Shown here: positions 16,273-25,845 of the stretch, one piece after another
How the letters are laid out: each line of letters begins with the position of its first letter
How positions within the stretch are numbered: the first letter of the stretch is position 1
Origin: Candidatus Aminicenantota bacterium
GTDB taxonomy: Bacteria > Acidobacteriota > Aminicenantia > Aminicenantales > Aminicenantaceae
DNA: 49,221 nucleotides
NCBI GenBank assembly: GCA_030612445.1
Contig: JAUWNW010000004.1
Location: 1 to 49,221 of the forward strand
Reading direction: 5' to 3'
Position numbers and translations under genes: made by a program
The notes under the pieces: model-generated
What the model was told of the DNA's origin: nothing
What the model saw: only the letters and a program-made list of their open reading frames with translations
Databases searched by the model: none

Positions 16273-17518
16273 TAAATTAAGGATCGAGATTATTGCAGTT
16301 GGTTCTGAACTGCTTACCCCTTATTATCAGGATACAAATTCACTATACTTAACTCGCCAGCTAAACAACCTAGGTCTGAGTGTCTCCTCAAAGACTATAG
16401 TAGGCGATGATTTGGCTGATCTAATATACTGCTTTAAGCAAGCTCAGCAAAGGTCTGATTTGATTTTAACTATCGGAGGGCTGGGCCCTACCCTGGATGA
16501 CAAAACACACGAAGCTGTATCAGCTTCTTTAAATAGAAAGCTTATTTTTAAAAAAGAAATCCTGCATCAGATTAAAAAGCGTTTCAGAAAAATAAACATA
16601 TCCATGCCTTCTGTAAATAAAAAACAGGCCTATATAATAGAGGGAGCAGAAATCCTAAACAATAAAAACGGAACCGCCCCGGGTTTGTGGGTGGAATTTG
16701 ATTCCAAAATATTTATCCTTCTCCCTGGACCACCTGTAGAATTAAAAGCGATGTTTGAAGATCAAGTCCTCCCACGGCTCCTAAATCTAAAACAGGGCTA
16801 TCAGTCGCGACTTGTTTTAAAAATTGTCGGGTTGACTGAATCAAAGACCGAATCACTGATCACCGACCTTTATCCTGAAGAAAATTGCCTGAAAATGACA
16901 ATTCTTGCTTACCCAGGACAGATCGAGATCCATCTGACAGGATTCTCTATCTTAAGTCTTAAAAAAGCTGAAAATATAACCCTCAAATTAAGCAGGCTTA
17001 TTCGAGAAAGGCTGAAAGAACATGTCTTTTCAGCATCTGGAGAAAAACTTGAGGAAGTTTTGGGAAAACTTTTAAGGCGAGACCATTCAACCCTGGCTAC
17101 AGCAGAATCTTGCACTGGAGGACTTTTAGGTCATCGTATTACTAATGTTCCGGGGAGTTCGGATTATTTTCTTCAGGGTGTTCAGGTCTACTCCAATACT
17201 GCCAAAATAAAGCTCTTGGGTATTTCAGAAGCATTAGTTGAAACTCATGGGGCTGTAAGCCAAGAAGTAGCTGAAAAGATGGCTGAGAGGATAAGAGAAA
17301 AAGCCCAATCCAGTTATGGCCTTGCAATTACCGGCATTGCCGGACCGGGCGGCGGAACAAAAGAAAAGCCAGTAGGTCTTGTATATACTTCTCTTGCCTG
17401 GAAAAACGGAGTTAAGACAGATAAAAATCTTTTCTCAGGCAATCGAGAAATAATTAAATTCCGTTCCAGTCAAAAAGCATTGGACATGTTGCGCATGTTT
17501 TTAATTAAACGGGACTAA
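16244..17518 (+). CDS. cinA: CinA-like protein with PncC amidohydrolase domain
   Basis: The protein has 424 residues from ATG 16244, or 419 from ATG 16259. The N-terminal MoCF/COG1058 domain starts at IEIIAVGSELLTPYYQDTNS and has TIGGLGPTLDDKT and ILLPGPPVELKAMF. The C-terminal nicotinamide-nucleotide amidohydrolase domain has ATAESCTGGLLGHRI (with the catalytic Ser), VPGSSDYFLQGVQVYSN and GIAGPGGGTKEKPVGLVY. It probably recycles NMN and hydrolyses ADP-ribose-type compounds. Both possible start codons lie inside the right end of a family A repeat, and there is no other ATG, GTG or TTG between the repeat and the conserved domain. No ribosome binding site is evident. Confidence 0.9.
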   Translation: MSTFFMNSSGKLRIEIIAVGSELLTPYYQDTNSLYLTRQLNNLGLSVSSKTIVGDDLADLIYCFKQAQQRSDLILTIGGLGPTLDDKTHEAVSASLNRKLIFKKEILHQIKKRFRKINISMPSVNKKQAYIIEGAEILNNKNGTAPGLWVEFDSKIFILLPGPPVELKAMFEDQVLPRLLNLKQGYQSRLVLKIVGLTESKTESLITDLYPEENCLKMTILAYPGQIEIHLTGFSILSLKKAENITLKLSRLIRERLKEHVFSASGEKLEEVLGKLLRRDHSTLATAESCTGGLLGHRITNVPGSSDYFLQGVQVYSNTAKIKLLGISEALVETHGAVSQEVAEKMAERIREKAQSSYGLAITGIAGPGGGTKEKPVGLVYTSLAWKNGVKTDKNLFSGNREIIKFRSSQKALDMLRMFLIKRD

Positions 17519-17594
17519 TATTTTACCATTTACTATTTTTCTTGTTACAAAAAATGAAACAATTTACAATTTGCATTTTACTTTATATTATATA

Positions 17595-17641
17595 TATCGA
17601 CATTTTTTATGAATAATTCAGACAAATCTGGATTATTCACG
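17595..17641 (+). repeat. Family A right end followed by a left end
   Basis: A right end (ATCGACATTTTTTATGAATAATTCAG, 17596-17621) is followed after 6 bp by a left end (CTGGATTATTCACG, 17628-17641). This is either a junction of two former neighbours or the scar of an excised copy. It lies directly in front of thpR. The rest of the 17519-17654 gap is AT-rich and shows nothing I can name. Confidence 0.5.
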
Positions 17642-17654
17642 CGGAGAAAATATT

Positions 17655-18212
17655 TTGAGATGCTTTATTGCCATTGAGTTGGATAAGGAAATAAAATCAG
17701 CTCTACTTAGTGCAATTAAAATTCTTAAAGAAAAAGATGATAAAGTTCGCTGGGCAAAACCCTCAGGAATGCATTTAACGCTTAAATTTTTAGGTAAGAT
17801 AAAATCTGAATTTATCTCGGAGATTGCATCAGTTTTGAAAAAAACCGCAAAAAAACATACTCCATTTTCTCTATGCATAAAAAGAATTGGAACATTTCCT
17901 CTTCGCTCGCACAAACCAAGAATCATCTGGGCTGGTATTGAAAAAAATGAATCTCTCTCCTCACTGCATAAAGAGTTGGATAAAAACTTAATAAAATTAG
18001 GATTTCCAGATGAAAAAAGAAATTTCCAACCTCACCTCACGTTAGGAAGGATAAAATCTTATTACCATATTGATAACCTTTTATCCAAAATTCCTAATTA
18101 CCAGGAATTCGAGTTCGGTAAAAAAGAAGTCTCAAAAATTGTATTATATGAGAGTATTCTGAATCCGTCTGGAGCCAAATACACAAAAATCATCGAGCAG
18201 GAATTAGCATGA
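17655..18212 (+). CDS. thpR: RNA 2',3'-cyclic phosphodiesterase (2H family)
   Basis: The 185-residue 2H phosphoesterase opens 2',3'-cyclic phosphates on RNA and is related to 2'-5' RNA ligase. Both catalytic H-x-T motifs are present: HLTLKFLG near residue 40 and HLTLGRIK near 127. The start is TTG 17655 (MRCFIAIEL), with GGAG eight bases upstream. This matches the family N-terminus exactly, so an ATG is not needed. It overlaps plsY by 4 bp (ATGA). Confidence 0.9.
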   Translation: MRCFIAIELDKEIKSALLSAIKILKEKDDKVRWAKPSGMHLTLKFLGKIKSEFISEIASVLKKTAKKHTPFSLCIKRIGTFPLRSHKPRIIWAGIEKNESLSSLHKELDKNLIKLGFPDEKRNFQPHLTLGRIKSYYHIDNLLSKIPNYQEFEFGKKEVSKIVLYESILNPSGAKYTKIIEQELA

Positions 18213-18799
18213 AAATTCTATTTTTCTTTTTTTCCTATCTTTTCGGAGCTATTCCCGCCGGATATATTTTGTTTCATCTAACAGAAAAAAAAGATATCCG
18301 CAATTATGGCAGCGGGAATATAGGCGCCACCAATATGCTCAGGCTGACTGGGTGGAAAAAAGCTATACCAGTATTAATATTTGATATGATAAAGGGTTTT
18401 CTACCTATTTTTTTGGCATTGAAATTTTTTCCTGACGCTTGGACCCCAATTGTTTCCGGTTCGTTAGCTATCCTGGGCCATTGTTTCCCAGTTTACATCA
18501 AATTTAAAGGCGGAAAAGGAGTCGCTACAACCCTCGGAGCATGCATTGCCCTAGCTGTAAAACCTTTTCTTTGTGTCATAGTAGTTTTCTTGATTATTGT
18601 TGCAATCACCCGCTATATCTCTTTAGGTTCCTTAACTGCAGCATTAAGTTTCCCTATTTTCTCTCTCTTATTAAAGGAAAACATTAATATCGTCTTTTTT
18701 GGACTTTTTGTCTTTTTAATAATTGCTATCAAGCACAAAAAAAACATAAAACTCCTAATTTCAGGAAAAGAAAATAAAATAGGAGAAAAAAGGATATGA
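18209..18799 (+). CDS. plsY: Acyl-phosphate:glycerol-3-phosphate acyltransferase
   Basis: The 196-residue inner-membrane enzyme transfers an acyl group from acyl-phosphate to glycerol-3-phosphate, the first step of phospholipid synthesis. Signature loops are intact: GSGNIGATNMLR near residue 35, GHCFPVYIKFKGGKGVAT near 89 and a later Ser/Thr-rich loop. Five or so membrane helices are predicted from hydrophobicity. It starts on the stop of thpR and overlaps gpsA by 4 bp. Its substrate is therefore made by the next gene. Confidence 0.93.
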   Translation: MKILFFFFSYLFGAIPAGYILFHLTEKKDIRNYGSGNIGATNMLRLTGWKKAIPVLIFDMIKGFLPIFLALKFFPDAWTPIVSGSLAILGHCFPVYIKFKGGKGVATTLGACIALAVKPFLCVIVVFLIIVAITRYISLGSLTAALSFPIFSLLLKENINIVFFGLFVFLIIAIKHKKNIKLLISGKENKIGEKRI

Positions 18800-19797
18800 A
18801 AGCAAGTGTGATAGGAGGTGGAAGCTGGGGCAGTGCTATGGCGCTTCACTTGGGACGATTGGATATCAACACTAAACTGTGGATTAGAGAAAAGGATGTA
18901 TATGAAAACACTCTCCGGTATCGTCAGAACAAAACTTTTTTGCCAGGTTCTGTTTTCCCGTCTTCAGTCTCGTTTTATAACAACATAAAGGAAACTATTG
19001 TAGACACCGATTTTTTGTTCATTGCTATTCCGTCAAAATACTGCAATAGTATCTATAAACTACTTGCTCCTCTGCTCTCTCCAAAACAGATTATTATAAG
19101 CCTCACCAAAGGCATTGAAAAAAAATCATTAAAACGCATGAGCGAATTAATGGAAGATATATTTAAGAATGATTTTATTCCAAAAATCGCAACCCTCTCC
19201 GGACCCAGCTTTGCTAGAGAAGTCGCAGAGTCACATCCTACTGCTGTAGTAATTGCTTCCAAGGACCTTAAAATTGCCAAGCTTATCCAGCAAAATGTTT
19301 CGAACGACTATTTCCGTGCATACACTTCAGATGATGTTACCGGAGTTGAAATCGCAGGGGCTTTGAAGAACGTTATAGCTATTTCTGCCGGCATCTGCGC
19401 TGGTTTAGAATTCGGTTACAATTCTATTGCAGCCTTAATCACTCGCGGAATCGCAGAGATTTCCAAGCTAGGTGTAAAACTTGGAGCCAGGCAGGAAACA
19501 TTTTCAGGCCTTGCTGGTATCGGGGATCTTGTTTTGACCTGTACCGGAAAACTAAGCCGTAACCGCTATGTCGGTTTTGAGCTGGGCAAAGGGAAATCTC
19601 TTGATCAGATCGTTTCCAAGATGAATATGGTTGCAGAGGGTGTTACCACAACTCTTTCGGCCCATCATCTTTCCAAAAGAGAAAACATTGAAATGCCTAT
19701 CTGCAATCAGGTTTATCAAATACTTTATAAAAACAAAGATCCCAAGACTGCTCTTCAGGATTTGATGACAAGAAAACTGAAGCATGAAATTATTTAA
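18796..19797 (+). CDS. gpsA: Glycerol-3-phosphate dehydrogenase [NAD(P)+]
   Basis: The 333-residue protein reduces dihydroxyacetone phosphate to glycerol-3-phosphate for lipid synthesis. It has the N-terminal dinucleotide motif VIGGGSWGSAMA, SLTKGIEKKSLKRMSE, the catalytic-lysine helix VEIAGALKNVIAISAGI (Lys near residue 191) and GLAGIGDLVLTCTGKLSRNRYVG. The length is normal. It follows plsY with an ATGA overlap, so the two consecutive enzymes of phosphatidic acid synthesis are coupled. Confidence 0.93.
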   Translation: MKASVIGGGSWGSAMALHLGRLDINTKLWIREKDVYENTLRYRQNKTFLPGSVFPSSVSFYNNIKETIVDTDFLFIAIPSKYCNSIYKLLAPLLSPKQIIISLTKGIEKKSLKRMSELMEDIFKNDFIPKIATLSGPSFAREVAESHPTAVVIASKDLKIAKLIQQNVSNDYFRAYTSDDVTGVEIAGALKNVIAISAGICAGLEFGYNSIAALITRGIAEISKLGVKLGARQETFSGLAGIGDLVLTCTGKLSRNRYVGFELGKGKSLDQIVSKMNMVAEGVTTTLSAHHLSKRENIEMPICNQVYQILYKNKDPKTALQDLMTRKLKHEII

Positions 19798-19801
19798 TTT
19801 A

Positions 19802-19858
19802 AACTATTCATAAAAAATGTCGATTATAAATGCGTATTACATAGAAAACGAATTGTTC
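19802..19858 (+). repeat. Family A 3' module remnant
   Basis: AACTATTCATAAAAAATGTCGATT joins the terminal repeat directly to the start of the family A 3' module. About 30 more matching bases follow (TTACATAGAAAACGAA). It lies between gpsA and the TPR gene and stops at the ribosome binding site of the latter. Confidence 0.5.
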
Positions 19859-19870
19859 AAAGGAGGTCTT

Positions 19871-20656
19871 ATGACCATAAAAAAAGCCTTTATTATAGTT
19901 ACATGTTTACTCCTGGGTTTTTGTGCTTCGTCCCAAAAAAAAATGCAAAAAGAAAGGGAAAACAGTCCACGCTATCAATACAATCTCGGTATTTTCTATT
20001 TAAATAATGGACAGCTTGATAACTCCATTATTCATCTTAACAAAACTATCACAATCAAATCTGATTATGCTTTAGCCTATGACGGTCTTGGCCTAGTTTA
20101 TTTAATGAAAGGAAAACTCGATGAGTCAGCAAATAATTTCAAAAAATGCCTTGCCATTGACGGCACTATCACCGACGCACACAATCATTTAGGATCTGTT
20201 TATCAGGAAATGGGGCTTCTTGATAAAGCGGAACTTGAATTCCTCACAGCAGTTAATGATAAATCTTATCATTCCCGTGAATTACCTTATTATAATCTTG
20301 CCAGATTGTATCAAATTCAAGAAAATCTCCCAAAGGCACTTGAATTTATAAATGAGGCAATTTTTGTCAACAAGAGCTATATAATGGCACATAATTTAAA
20401 GGCATTGATATTTGAACGATCGGAAAAATTTGAAGATGCGATAAAATCTTACCAGCATGCTTTAGAATTAGTTAAAAAATACTCACAAGAGGATGCTAGT
20501 TCCAAGATAACTCTTCAATATAATCTCGCCGGAGCTTATTTTAAAAACAAAGAATACAATAAAGCTAAACAAATATTTTTAGAAATCCAATCGCTTGCCA
20601 CTTCAGAAGAGATGCAAGCTAATATAACCAAATACCTAAATATGATTAAAAAATAA
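19871..20656 (+). CDS. Exported TPR-repeat protein
   Basis: The 261-residue protein has a signal peptide (KKAFIIVTCLLLGFCASS) and then about six tetratricopeptide repeats, such as YQYNLGIFYLNNGQLDNSI and AYDGLGLVYLMKGKLDESA. LGFC is only a poor lipobox because Phe sits at -1, so lipidation is uncertain. The architecture resembles PilF/PilW-type pilotins and general TPR scaffolds in the envelope. I cannot assign a partner. I chose ATG 19871, which has AAAGGAGG at good spacing. The in-frame ATG at 19817 lies in family A repeat sequence and would add 18 residues before the signal peptide. Confidence 0.7.
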   Translation: MTIKKAFIIVTCLLLGFCASSQKKMQKERENSPRYQYNLGIFYLNNGQLDNSIIHLNKTITIKSDYALAYDGLGLVYLMKGKLDESANNFKKCLAIDGTITDAHNHLGSVYQEMGLLDKAELEFLTAVNDKSYHSRELPYYNLARLYQIQENLPKALEFINEAIFVNKSYIMAHNLKALIFERSEKFEDAIKSYQHALELVKKYSQEDASSKITLQYNLAGAYFKNKEYNKAKQIFLEIQSLATSEEMQANITKYLNMIKK

Positions 20657-20668
20657 GGGGGTCAGGCC

Positions 20669-21925
20669 TTAAGTTCCTTCCTTCCAGTCTGATAAGTATT
20701 TTTCTTGCTCTGCAGTCAGCTTGTCGATTATTACACCCATACTCTCTAACTTCTTTATCGCGATATCTTCGTCAATTTCCTCTGGTACTGCATAGACTTT
20801 TTTCTGGAGTTTGTCGCCATCTTTGTAAAGATAAAGAGCACTTAATGCCTGGTTTGCAAAACTCATATCCATTACCATAGCAGGATGTCCTTCAGCAGCC
20901 GATAGATTTAATAACCTGCCTTGAGCAAGTAAGAAAATTTTTCTTCCATTCTTTAAAGTATATTCTTCGACAAAATCTCTGATCTTCCGTTTTCCTTCCG
21001 CTAGTTTTTCAAGAGCTGGAATATCTATCTCAACATTGAAATGACCTGAATTAGCGATAATTGCCCCTTCTTTCATTATGGAAAAGTGTTCGCTGCTTAA
21101 AACATTCTTGTCCCCGGTAACAGTGACAAAAATATCTCCGATCTCTGCGGCCAAATTTAAAGACATCACTCTGAAACCATCCATAACCGCTTCCAGAGCT
21201 TTTAATGGGTCGACCTCACAAATTATCACATTAGATCCTGAACCCCGTGCTCGCATTGCCACTCCCCGGCCACACCATCCATAGCCTGCTATTACAAAAG
21301 TCAAGCCAGCTAATAAAATATTTGTAGCTCTGAGAATACCGTCTATCGTACTTTGGCCGGTACCATAGCGGTTGTCAAAAAGATATTTTGTCTTAGCATC
21401 ATTTACAGCAATAATGGGGTAGTTAAGTACTTTCTCCTTGGCCATACTCTTTAGACGGATCACTCCAGTAGTTGTTTCTTCTGTTCCGCCGATAATTTCT
21501 TTCATAAGCTCTTTACGTTTGGAATGAATAGTGCTCACCAGATCCGCTCCATCATCCATAGTTACTTGGGGTTTTATATCAAGTGTCTGATTCAAGTGCT
21601 CATAATAGGTCTTATTATCTTCTCCCTTGATGGCAAATACCGGAATCTCATAATGCTTAACCAGGGCAGCTGCCACATCATCCTGAGTACTTAATGGGTT
21701 AGAAGCAGTTAAAGCAACTTGAGCTCCTCCCAGTTTTAATGTTTCCATTAAGTTAGCGGTTTCACTTGTCACATGCAGGCAAGCTGCTATTTTTATCCCG
21801 TCTAAGGATTTATTTTCTTCAAACTCTTTTTTAATATTTCCCAGGACAGGCATGAATTTTCCCGCCCATTCAATTCGTAGTTTTCCTTTATCAGCCAGAT
21901 TTAAATCTTTAATATCATATTCCAT
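20669..21925 (-). CDS. ahcY: Adenosylhomocysteinase
   Basis: The 418-residue NAD-dependent enzyme splits S-adenosylhomocysteine to adenosine and homocysteine. Visible are [22 protein letters not shown] near residue 50, DDGADLVST, the NAD-binding [13 protein letters not shown] near 210, [13 protein letters not shown] and [12 protein letters not shown]. It is the shorter bacterial/archaeal form. GGAGATAACT precedes ATG 21925. It is 29 bp downstream of metK on the same strand, so the two form a SAM synthesis and recycling operon. Confidence 0.94.
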   Translation of the reverse strand: MEYDIKDLNLADKGKLRIEWAGKFMPVLGNIKKEFEENKSLDGIKIAACLHVTSETANLMETLKLGGAQVALTASNPLSTQDDVAAALVKHYEIPVFAIKGEDNKTYYEHLNQTLDIKPQVTMDDGADLVSTIHSKRKELMKEIIGGTEETTTGVIRLKSMAKEKVLNYPIIAVNDAKTKYLFDNRYGTGQSTIDGILRATNILLAGLTFVIAGYGWCGRGVAMRARGSGSNVIICEVDPLKALEAVMDGFRVMSLNLAAEIGDIFVTVTGDKNVLSSEHFSIMKEGAIIANSGHFNVEIDIPALEKLAEGKRKIRDFVEEYTLKNGRKIFLLAQGRLLNLSAAEGHPAMVMDMSFANQALSALYLYKDGDKLQKKVYAVPEEIDEDIAIKKLESMGVIIDKLTAEQEKYLSDWKEGT

Positions 21926-21954
21926 AGTTATCTCCTTTTTTACATTACATAAGG

Positions 21955-23121
21955 TTAAATTCCAGCATCCTCTTTTAAAGCTTCAGCTTTATCGGTTTTT
22001 TCCCATGTAAAGCTATCTTCTCTGCGACCAAAGTGTCCAAAACTGGCCGTTTTTTTATAAATTGGCCTCATTAGATCAAGATGAGCTATCATTTTCTTTG
22101 GCTTTAATTCAAAGTGTTTCCAGATCAGTTCTTCTATCTTATTTTTTGAAACCTTGGCTGTGCCGAAGGAATCAACCATAATAGAAACCGGCTCTGCCAC
22201 TCCAATGGCATAAGCCACCTGAACCTCTATTCGGTCGGCTAATCCAGCAGCAATGAGGTTTTTGGCAATATAGCGAGCCATGTAAGAACCTGACCTGTCG
22301 ACCTTGGAGGGGTCTTTTCCTGAAAAACATCCCCCTCCATGACTTCCAACCCCGCCATAAGTATCAACAATGATTTTTCTTCCTGTAACACCTGAATCCG
22401 CAAAAGGACCACCCTGTTCGAAACGCCCAGTACGGTTTATAAAATACTTTGTGTTCTTATCCAGCATTTGCCCAGGAATGACTTTTTTAATCACCATTTC
22501 CTTGATATCCGCCCGTAGGTTTTCCATTTTTATTTCTGGATTATGCTGGGCAGCTATAACCACAGCATCCACTCGCTGAGGCACATTGTCTTGGTATTCA
22601 ACTGTAACTTGAGACTTTCCATCTGGCCGTAAGTAATTCAAAATATTATCTCGCCGCATCTGGCTAAGCTTTTTAACAAGTTTATGGGCCAGCATTATTG
22701 GTAAAGGCATGAGCTCATCTGTTTCTTTACAAGCGTAACCAAACATCAGCCCTTGATCTCCTGCTCCTTGTTCATGCCCTTCGGATTCATTTACACCCTG
22801 GGAAATATCAGGAGACTGTTCATGTATTGAAGACAATACACAGCAGGTCTTATAGTCAAATCCATACTCAGCTTTTGTATAACCGATTTCCTTTACAGTT
22901 TCTCTTACTATCTTTTGAAAATCAGAGTACCCATTACTGGAGATCTCTCCTGCTAATAAAACCAACCCTGTGGTGGTCAATGTTTCGCATGCTACCCGGC
23001 TTTTCGGGTCCTGAGTAATTAGGTCGTCAAGAATCGCATCAGAAATTTGATCGCAGACTTTATCAGGATGCCCTTCAGTTACAGATTCAGAAGTGAAAAA
23101 ATATTTTCCGTTTTTACTCAT
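21955..23121 (-). CDS. metK: S-adenosylmethionine synthetase
   Basis: The 388-residue enzyme makes SAM from methionine and ATP. The signature segments are complete: [23 protein letters not shown] at the start, [13 protein letters not shown] near residue 118, and [19 protein letters not shown] near 262 (P-loop-like). GGAGG lies ten bases before ATG 23121. It is the first gene of the metK-ahcY operon. I looked for a SAM or SAH riboswitch in the leader and recognised none. Confidence 0.95.
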   Translation of the reverse strand: MSKNGKYFFTSESVTEGHPDKVCDQISDAILDDLITQDPKSRVACETLTTTGLVLLAGEISSNGYSDFQKIVRETVKEIGYTKAEYGFDYKTCCVLSSIHEQSPDISQGVNESEGHEQGAGDQGLMFGYACKETDELMPLPIMLAHKLVKKLSQMRRDNILNYLRPDGKSQVTVEYQDNVPQRVDAVVIAAQHNPEIKMENLRADIKEMVIKKVIPGQMLDKNTKYFINRTGRFEQGGPFADSGVTGRKIIVDTYGGVGSHGGGCFSGKDPSKVDRSGSYMARYIAKNLIAAGLADRIEVQVAYAIGVAEPVSIMVDSFGTAKVSKNKIEELIWKHFELKPKKMIAHLDLMRPIYKKTASFGHFGRREDSFTWEKTDKAEALKEDAGI

Positions 23122-23168
23122 ATTATCTAGCCTCCTTTATATAAAAAGCAAAAAAATATTAATTAAGA

Positions 23169-23197
23169 AAAATAACATAAATAAGTGCTCTTTTCAA
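23169..23197 (-). promoter_or_regulatory. Candidate promoter of metK-ahcY
   Basis: On the minus strand TTGAAA (23197-23192) and TATTTT (23174-23169) are separated by 17 bp. They lie about 48 bp before the ATG at 23121. Confidence 0.35.
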
Positions 23198-23256
23198 GGA
23201 GAACCAGTGACAGAAGTTTCCTTCCGATTATTTCGGTCATACAAAAGTTGTAAGGC

Positions 23257-23278
23257 ATGGACACGGGTAAGTCCCTGC
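23257..23278 (-). repeat. Family B terminal fragment
   Basis: Twenty-two bases (ATGGACACGGGTAAGTCCCTGC) match one end of the family B element with two mismatches. The rest of the element is missing. Confidence 0.45.
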
Positions 23279-23343
23279 TTGTTCCTCTAAATAATGAATA
23301 CAAGTACAAGAAATAAGCATATAAGAATTAGATGAAGTTGAGG

Positions 23344-23504
23344 GTGCGGTAAGATCTGCTCGCTCGTAGAGTAAAAAATGTCGATTACAAATAGAGATTA
23401 GATTGTGAACGAAATGATTAATTGTTTATACACAGTAGCTAGGGTAACATATCGATTTAAAAAGAAGTATCACAGATATCGACATTTTCTATGCATAGTT
23501 CAGG
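23344..23504 (+). repeat. Family A element, 3' half
   Basis: It begins within the core (GTGCGGTAAGATCTGCTCGCTCG) and runs through TAAAAAATGTCGATTAC to a slightly altered right end (TCGACATTTTCTATGCATAGTTCAGG). The left half is absent. Confidence 0.65.
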
Positions 23505-23516
23505 AATAAGTAAGAG

Positions 23517-23546
23517 TTGAATTATTTTTAGAGGCATGATAATAAT
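23517..23546 (+). promoter_or_regulatory. Candidate promoter of the RsbW-like gene
   Basis: TTGAAT (23517-23522), an 18-bp spacer and AATAAT (23541-23546) lie 18 bp upstream of ATG 23565. Confidence 0.35.
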
Positions 23547-23564
23547 AAATAAAATTGGCGATAA

Positions 23565-23972
23565 ATGACAAAAATAATAGTTAAGAGCGATTTATCTGAA
23601 CTTAATAAAATTAGATTTTTTATTAGAAAAAATATCCGATTATCTGAGATTTCAAAAAAAGAATTTTACATAATTGAACTTTCCCTTTTAGAGATTTGCA
23701 TTAATATCATTCGTTATGCCTATCCTGAAAAAAAAGGTTCTATCTACTTAAAAACCTGGCAGAAAGAAAACAAATTTTATTTTGAAATAAAAGATGATGG
23801 AGTTCCTTTTAATCCCACGAAAGTTAAAAAACCTGACATTAAAGAGATTATGAATTCTAGAAAAAAAGGCGGTTTGGGAGTTTATCTTACCAAAAAACTT
23901 ATGGACGGATTTTCATATAAACGTAAAAATGACCAAAACGTGCTAACCATATATAAAATAATTCCCAGTTAA
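23565..23972 (+). CDS. RsbW/SpoIIAB-like anti-sigma serine kinase
   Basis: The 135-residue GHKL-type ATPase/kinase is of the kind that binds a sigma factor and phosphorylates a STAS antagonist. The N-box is ELSLLEICINIIRYAYP near residue 43, with catalytic Glu and Mg-binding Asn. The G1 box is IKDDGVPFNP near 76 and the G2 box GGLGVYLTKKLMD near 105. All are intact. No sigma factor gene is adjacent. Possible partners in the window are the STAS protein at 30214 and the SpoIIE phosphatase at 33109. It lies 42 bp upstream of sat on the same strand, but a functional link is unlikely. Confidence 0.8.
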   Translation: MTKIIVKSDLSELNKIRFFIRKNIRLSEISKKEFYIIELSLLEICINIIRYAYPEKKGSIYLKTWQKENKFYFEIKDDGVPFNPTKVKKPDIKEIMNSRKKGGLGVYLTKKLMDGFSYKRKNDQNVLTIYKIIPS

Positions 23973-24014
23973 TAACTATTAGCTGTGAGTAAAATATTAT
24001 TCAAGGAGTAATAA

Positions 24015-25190
24015 ATGACATCTAAACTTGTTCCACCTCATGGAGGTAAATTAAGGCCTCTCCTTCTGGAAGGAGAAGAGCATAAACAAAACTTAAAAAA
24101 GGCAAATATGCTGCCAAAAGTTCGCCTTTCTTCCCGAGAAACATCTGACTTGATAATGATGGCTATTGGGGCTTTCAGCCCTCTGGATGGCTTTATGGGA
24201 AAAGATGATTATGAAAATGTAGTTGAAAATATGCACCTTTCAAATGGCATTTTTTGGCCTATTCCAATCACCCTTTCTGCGACAAAAAAACAGGCGGAAT
24301 CTCTCCCGCTTGAATCAGAGGTCGCCCTTGTTGATGACGAATCTGATGAGACTATGGGAATCATGACTATCCGGGAAAAATTCACATATGACAAAAAAAA
24401 TGAATCCAGAAAAGTGTTTCTCACAGAAGATGAGGCCCATCCAGGAGTTGCAAAAGTTTACCGCCAGAAAGAAATTCTCCTGGGTGGCCCCTTAAAAGCA
24501 CTCAGTGAAGGACCTTATCCTAAAATCTTCGGCAAACACTACGGACGCCCTGAAGAGACCCGCAAAATATTCAAAAAACGAGGATGGTCTACAGTTGCAG
24601 CTTTTCAAACCAGAAATCCGATACACAGAAGCCACGAATATTGTACGAAAATCGCTTTAGAAGTCTCAGACGGAATTCTTATTCATCCTTTGGTGGGAAA
24701 GCTCAAAGCAGGTGATATTCCTGCTGATGTCCGCATGAAATGCTATGAGATTTTGCTTCAGAAATATTATCCCAAAGACAGAGTAGTCCTTAAAGTCTAT
24801 CCCCTGGAGATGCGCTATGGAGGGCCAAAGGAAGCTCTCCTGCATGCAGTTTTCCGCCAAAATTATGGGTGCAGCCATCTTATCATCGGCCGTGCCCATG
24901 CCGGAGTTGGTGATTATTACGGACCGTTTGATGCCCAAAAGATCTTTACTGAAATAGAAAATGACGCTCTCTATATTAAACCACTAAATATTGATTGGAC
25001 TTTCTGGTGTCATAAATGCGATGGAATGGCTTCGATGAAGACATGCCCTCACGGTAAAGAAGACCGGGTTCTTATCAGCGGCACAAAAGTAAGAGAACTT
25101 CTGGCAAATGGTGAGATGCTCCCTAAAGAATTCAGCCGTCCAGAAGTTGCTAAGATCCTGGTTGATTATTATAAAAATCAGAAAAATTGA
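24015..25190 (+). CDS. sat: Sulfate adenylyltransferase
   Basis: The 391-residue ATP sulfurylase makes APS from sulfate and ATP. It is the homo-oligomeric type: N-terminal PUA-like domain with [12 protein letters not shown], catalytic domain with [13 protein letters not shown] near residue 196 (the H-x-x-H nucleotide site) and [18 protein letters not shown] near 293. [16 protein letters not shown] near 331 is a Cys pattern that could bind zinc, as in some prokaryotic Sat proteins. cysC follows 40 bp later, so the product is APS and then PAPS. No aprAB, dsr or cysH gene is in the window. Confidence 0.93.
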   Translation: MTSKLVPPHGGKLRPLLLEGEEHKQNLKKANMLPKVRLSSRETSDLIMMAIGAFSPLDGFMGKDDYENVVENMHLSNGIFWPIPITLSATKKQAESLPLESEVALVDDESDETMGIMTIREKFTYDKKNESRKVFLTEDEAHPGVAKVYRQKEILLGGPLKALSEGPYPKIFGKHYGRPEETRKIFKKRGWSTVAAFQTRNPIHRSHEYCTKIALEVSDGILIHPLVGKLKAGDIPADVRMKCYEILLQKYYPKDRVVLKVYPLEMRYGGPKEALLHAVFRQNYGCSHLIIGRAHAGVGDYYGPFDAQKIFTEIENDALYIKPLNIDWTFWCHKCDGMASMKTCPHGKEDRVLISGTKVRELLANGEMLPKEFSRPEVAKILVDYYKNQKN

Positions 25191-25230
25191 TTTTCTTGAA
25201 ATATTTACACTCATATTGGAGAAAAAAATT

Positions 25231-25845
25231 ATGACAATACAAAAAGCCACTAACATCTATTGGCACAAAGGCATGATAACAAAACAGGACCGAGAAAGGC
25301 TTCTTCAGCAAAATGGAGTTGTGCTTTGGTTTACAGGGTTATCCGGTTCAGGCAAATCTACTCTTGCCCTAGCCGTAGAAGAAAAACTTTTCGAAAGGGG
25401 ACATCTTTGTATGGTTCTAGATGGAGATAATATCCGCCACGGCCTTAATAAAAACCTGGGTTTTTCCCCTGAAGACAGGGAAGAAAACATAAGACGCATC
25501 GGCGAAGTTTCTAAGCTTTTTTCAGATGCCGGATTAATCACGATGACAGCTTTTATCTCCCCTTACCGGAAAGACAGGGACCGGGCGCGGGGGCTCTTAA
25601 AAAATGCTGAGTTTGTGGAGGTCTTCGTTAAAGTCTCCTTGGCTATAGCTGAAGAGAGAGACCCTAAAGGCCTCTATAAAAAAGCCCGCGCCGGAGAGAT
25701 ACAGGAATTTACCGGAATATCCGCTCCCTATGAGGAACCGTTAAATCCGGAGCTGGTCATTGATACTGGAAAGATGGACCTTACTGAAAGTGTAAGAACA
25801 GTCATAGACTTTTTAGAAAAGCTGGAGATAATAAAAAAAGTCTGA
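25231..25845 (+). CDS. cysC: Adenylylsulfate kinase
   Basis: The 204-residue P-loop kinase phosphorylates APS to PAPS. Walker A is WFTGLSGSGKSTLA near residue 33, followed by LDGDNIRHGLNKNLGFSPEDREENIRR near 65. Then come FISPYRKDRD and the mobile-lid segment DPKGLYKKARAGEI. A GGAG ribosome binding site lies upstream of ATG 25231. An overlapping in-frame start at 25108 would sit inside sat and is rejected. Paired with sat, it supplies PAPS for sulfate reduction or sulfotransferases. Confidence 0.94.
   Translation: MTIQKATNIYWHKGMITKQDRERLLQQNGVVLWFTGLSGSGKSTLALAVEEKLFERGHLCMVLDGDNIRHGLNKNLGFSPEDREENIRRIGEVSKLFSDAGLITMTAFISPYRKDRDRARGLLKNAEFVEVFVKVSLAIAEERDPKGLYKKARAGEIQEFTGISAPYEEPLNPELVIDTGKMDLTESVRTVIDFLEKLEIIKKV

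Larger units (their letters stand above)
23122..23564. other. Divergent intergenic region with repeat fragments
   Basis: No gene is supported here. It contains the metK leader and candidate promoter, a 22-bp family B fragment (23257-23278), a family A 3' half (23344-23504) and a candidate promoter for the RsbW-like gene (23517-23546). Confidence 0.6.

Noticed and set aside
23122-23340. Possible SAM or SAH riboswitch in front of metK-ahcY
   Set aside because: I could not recognise the conserved core of any SAM or SAH class in the leader. A covariance search would be decisive.
25108-25230. Upstream in-frame start for cysC
   Set aside because: It overlaps sat by 83 bp and adds residues absent from the family. 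ATG 25231 has a ribosome binding site and the normal N-terminus.
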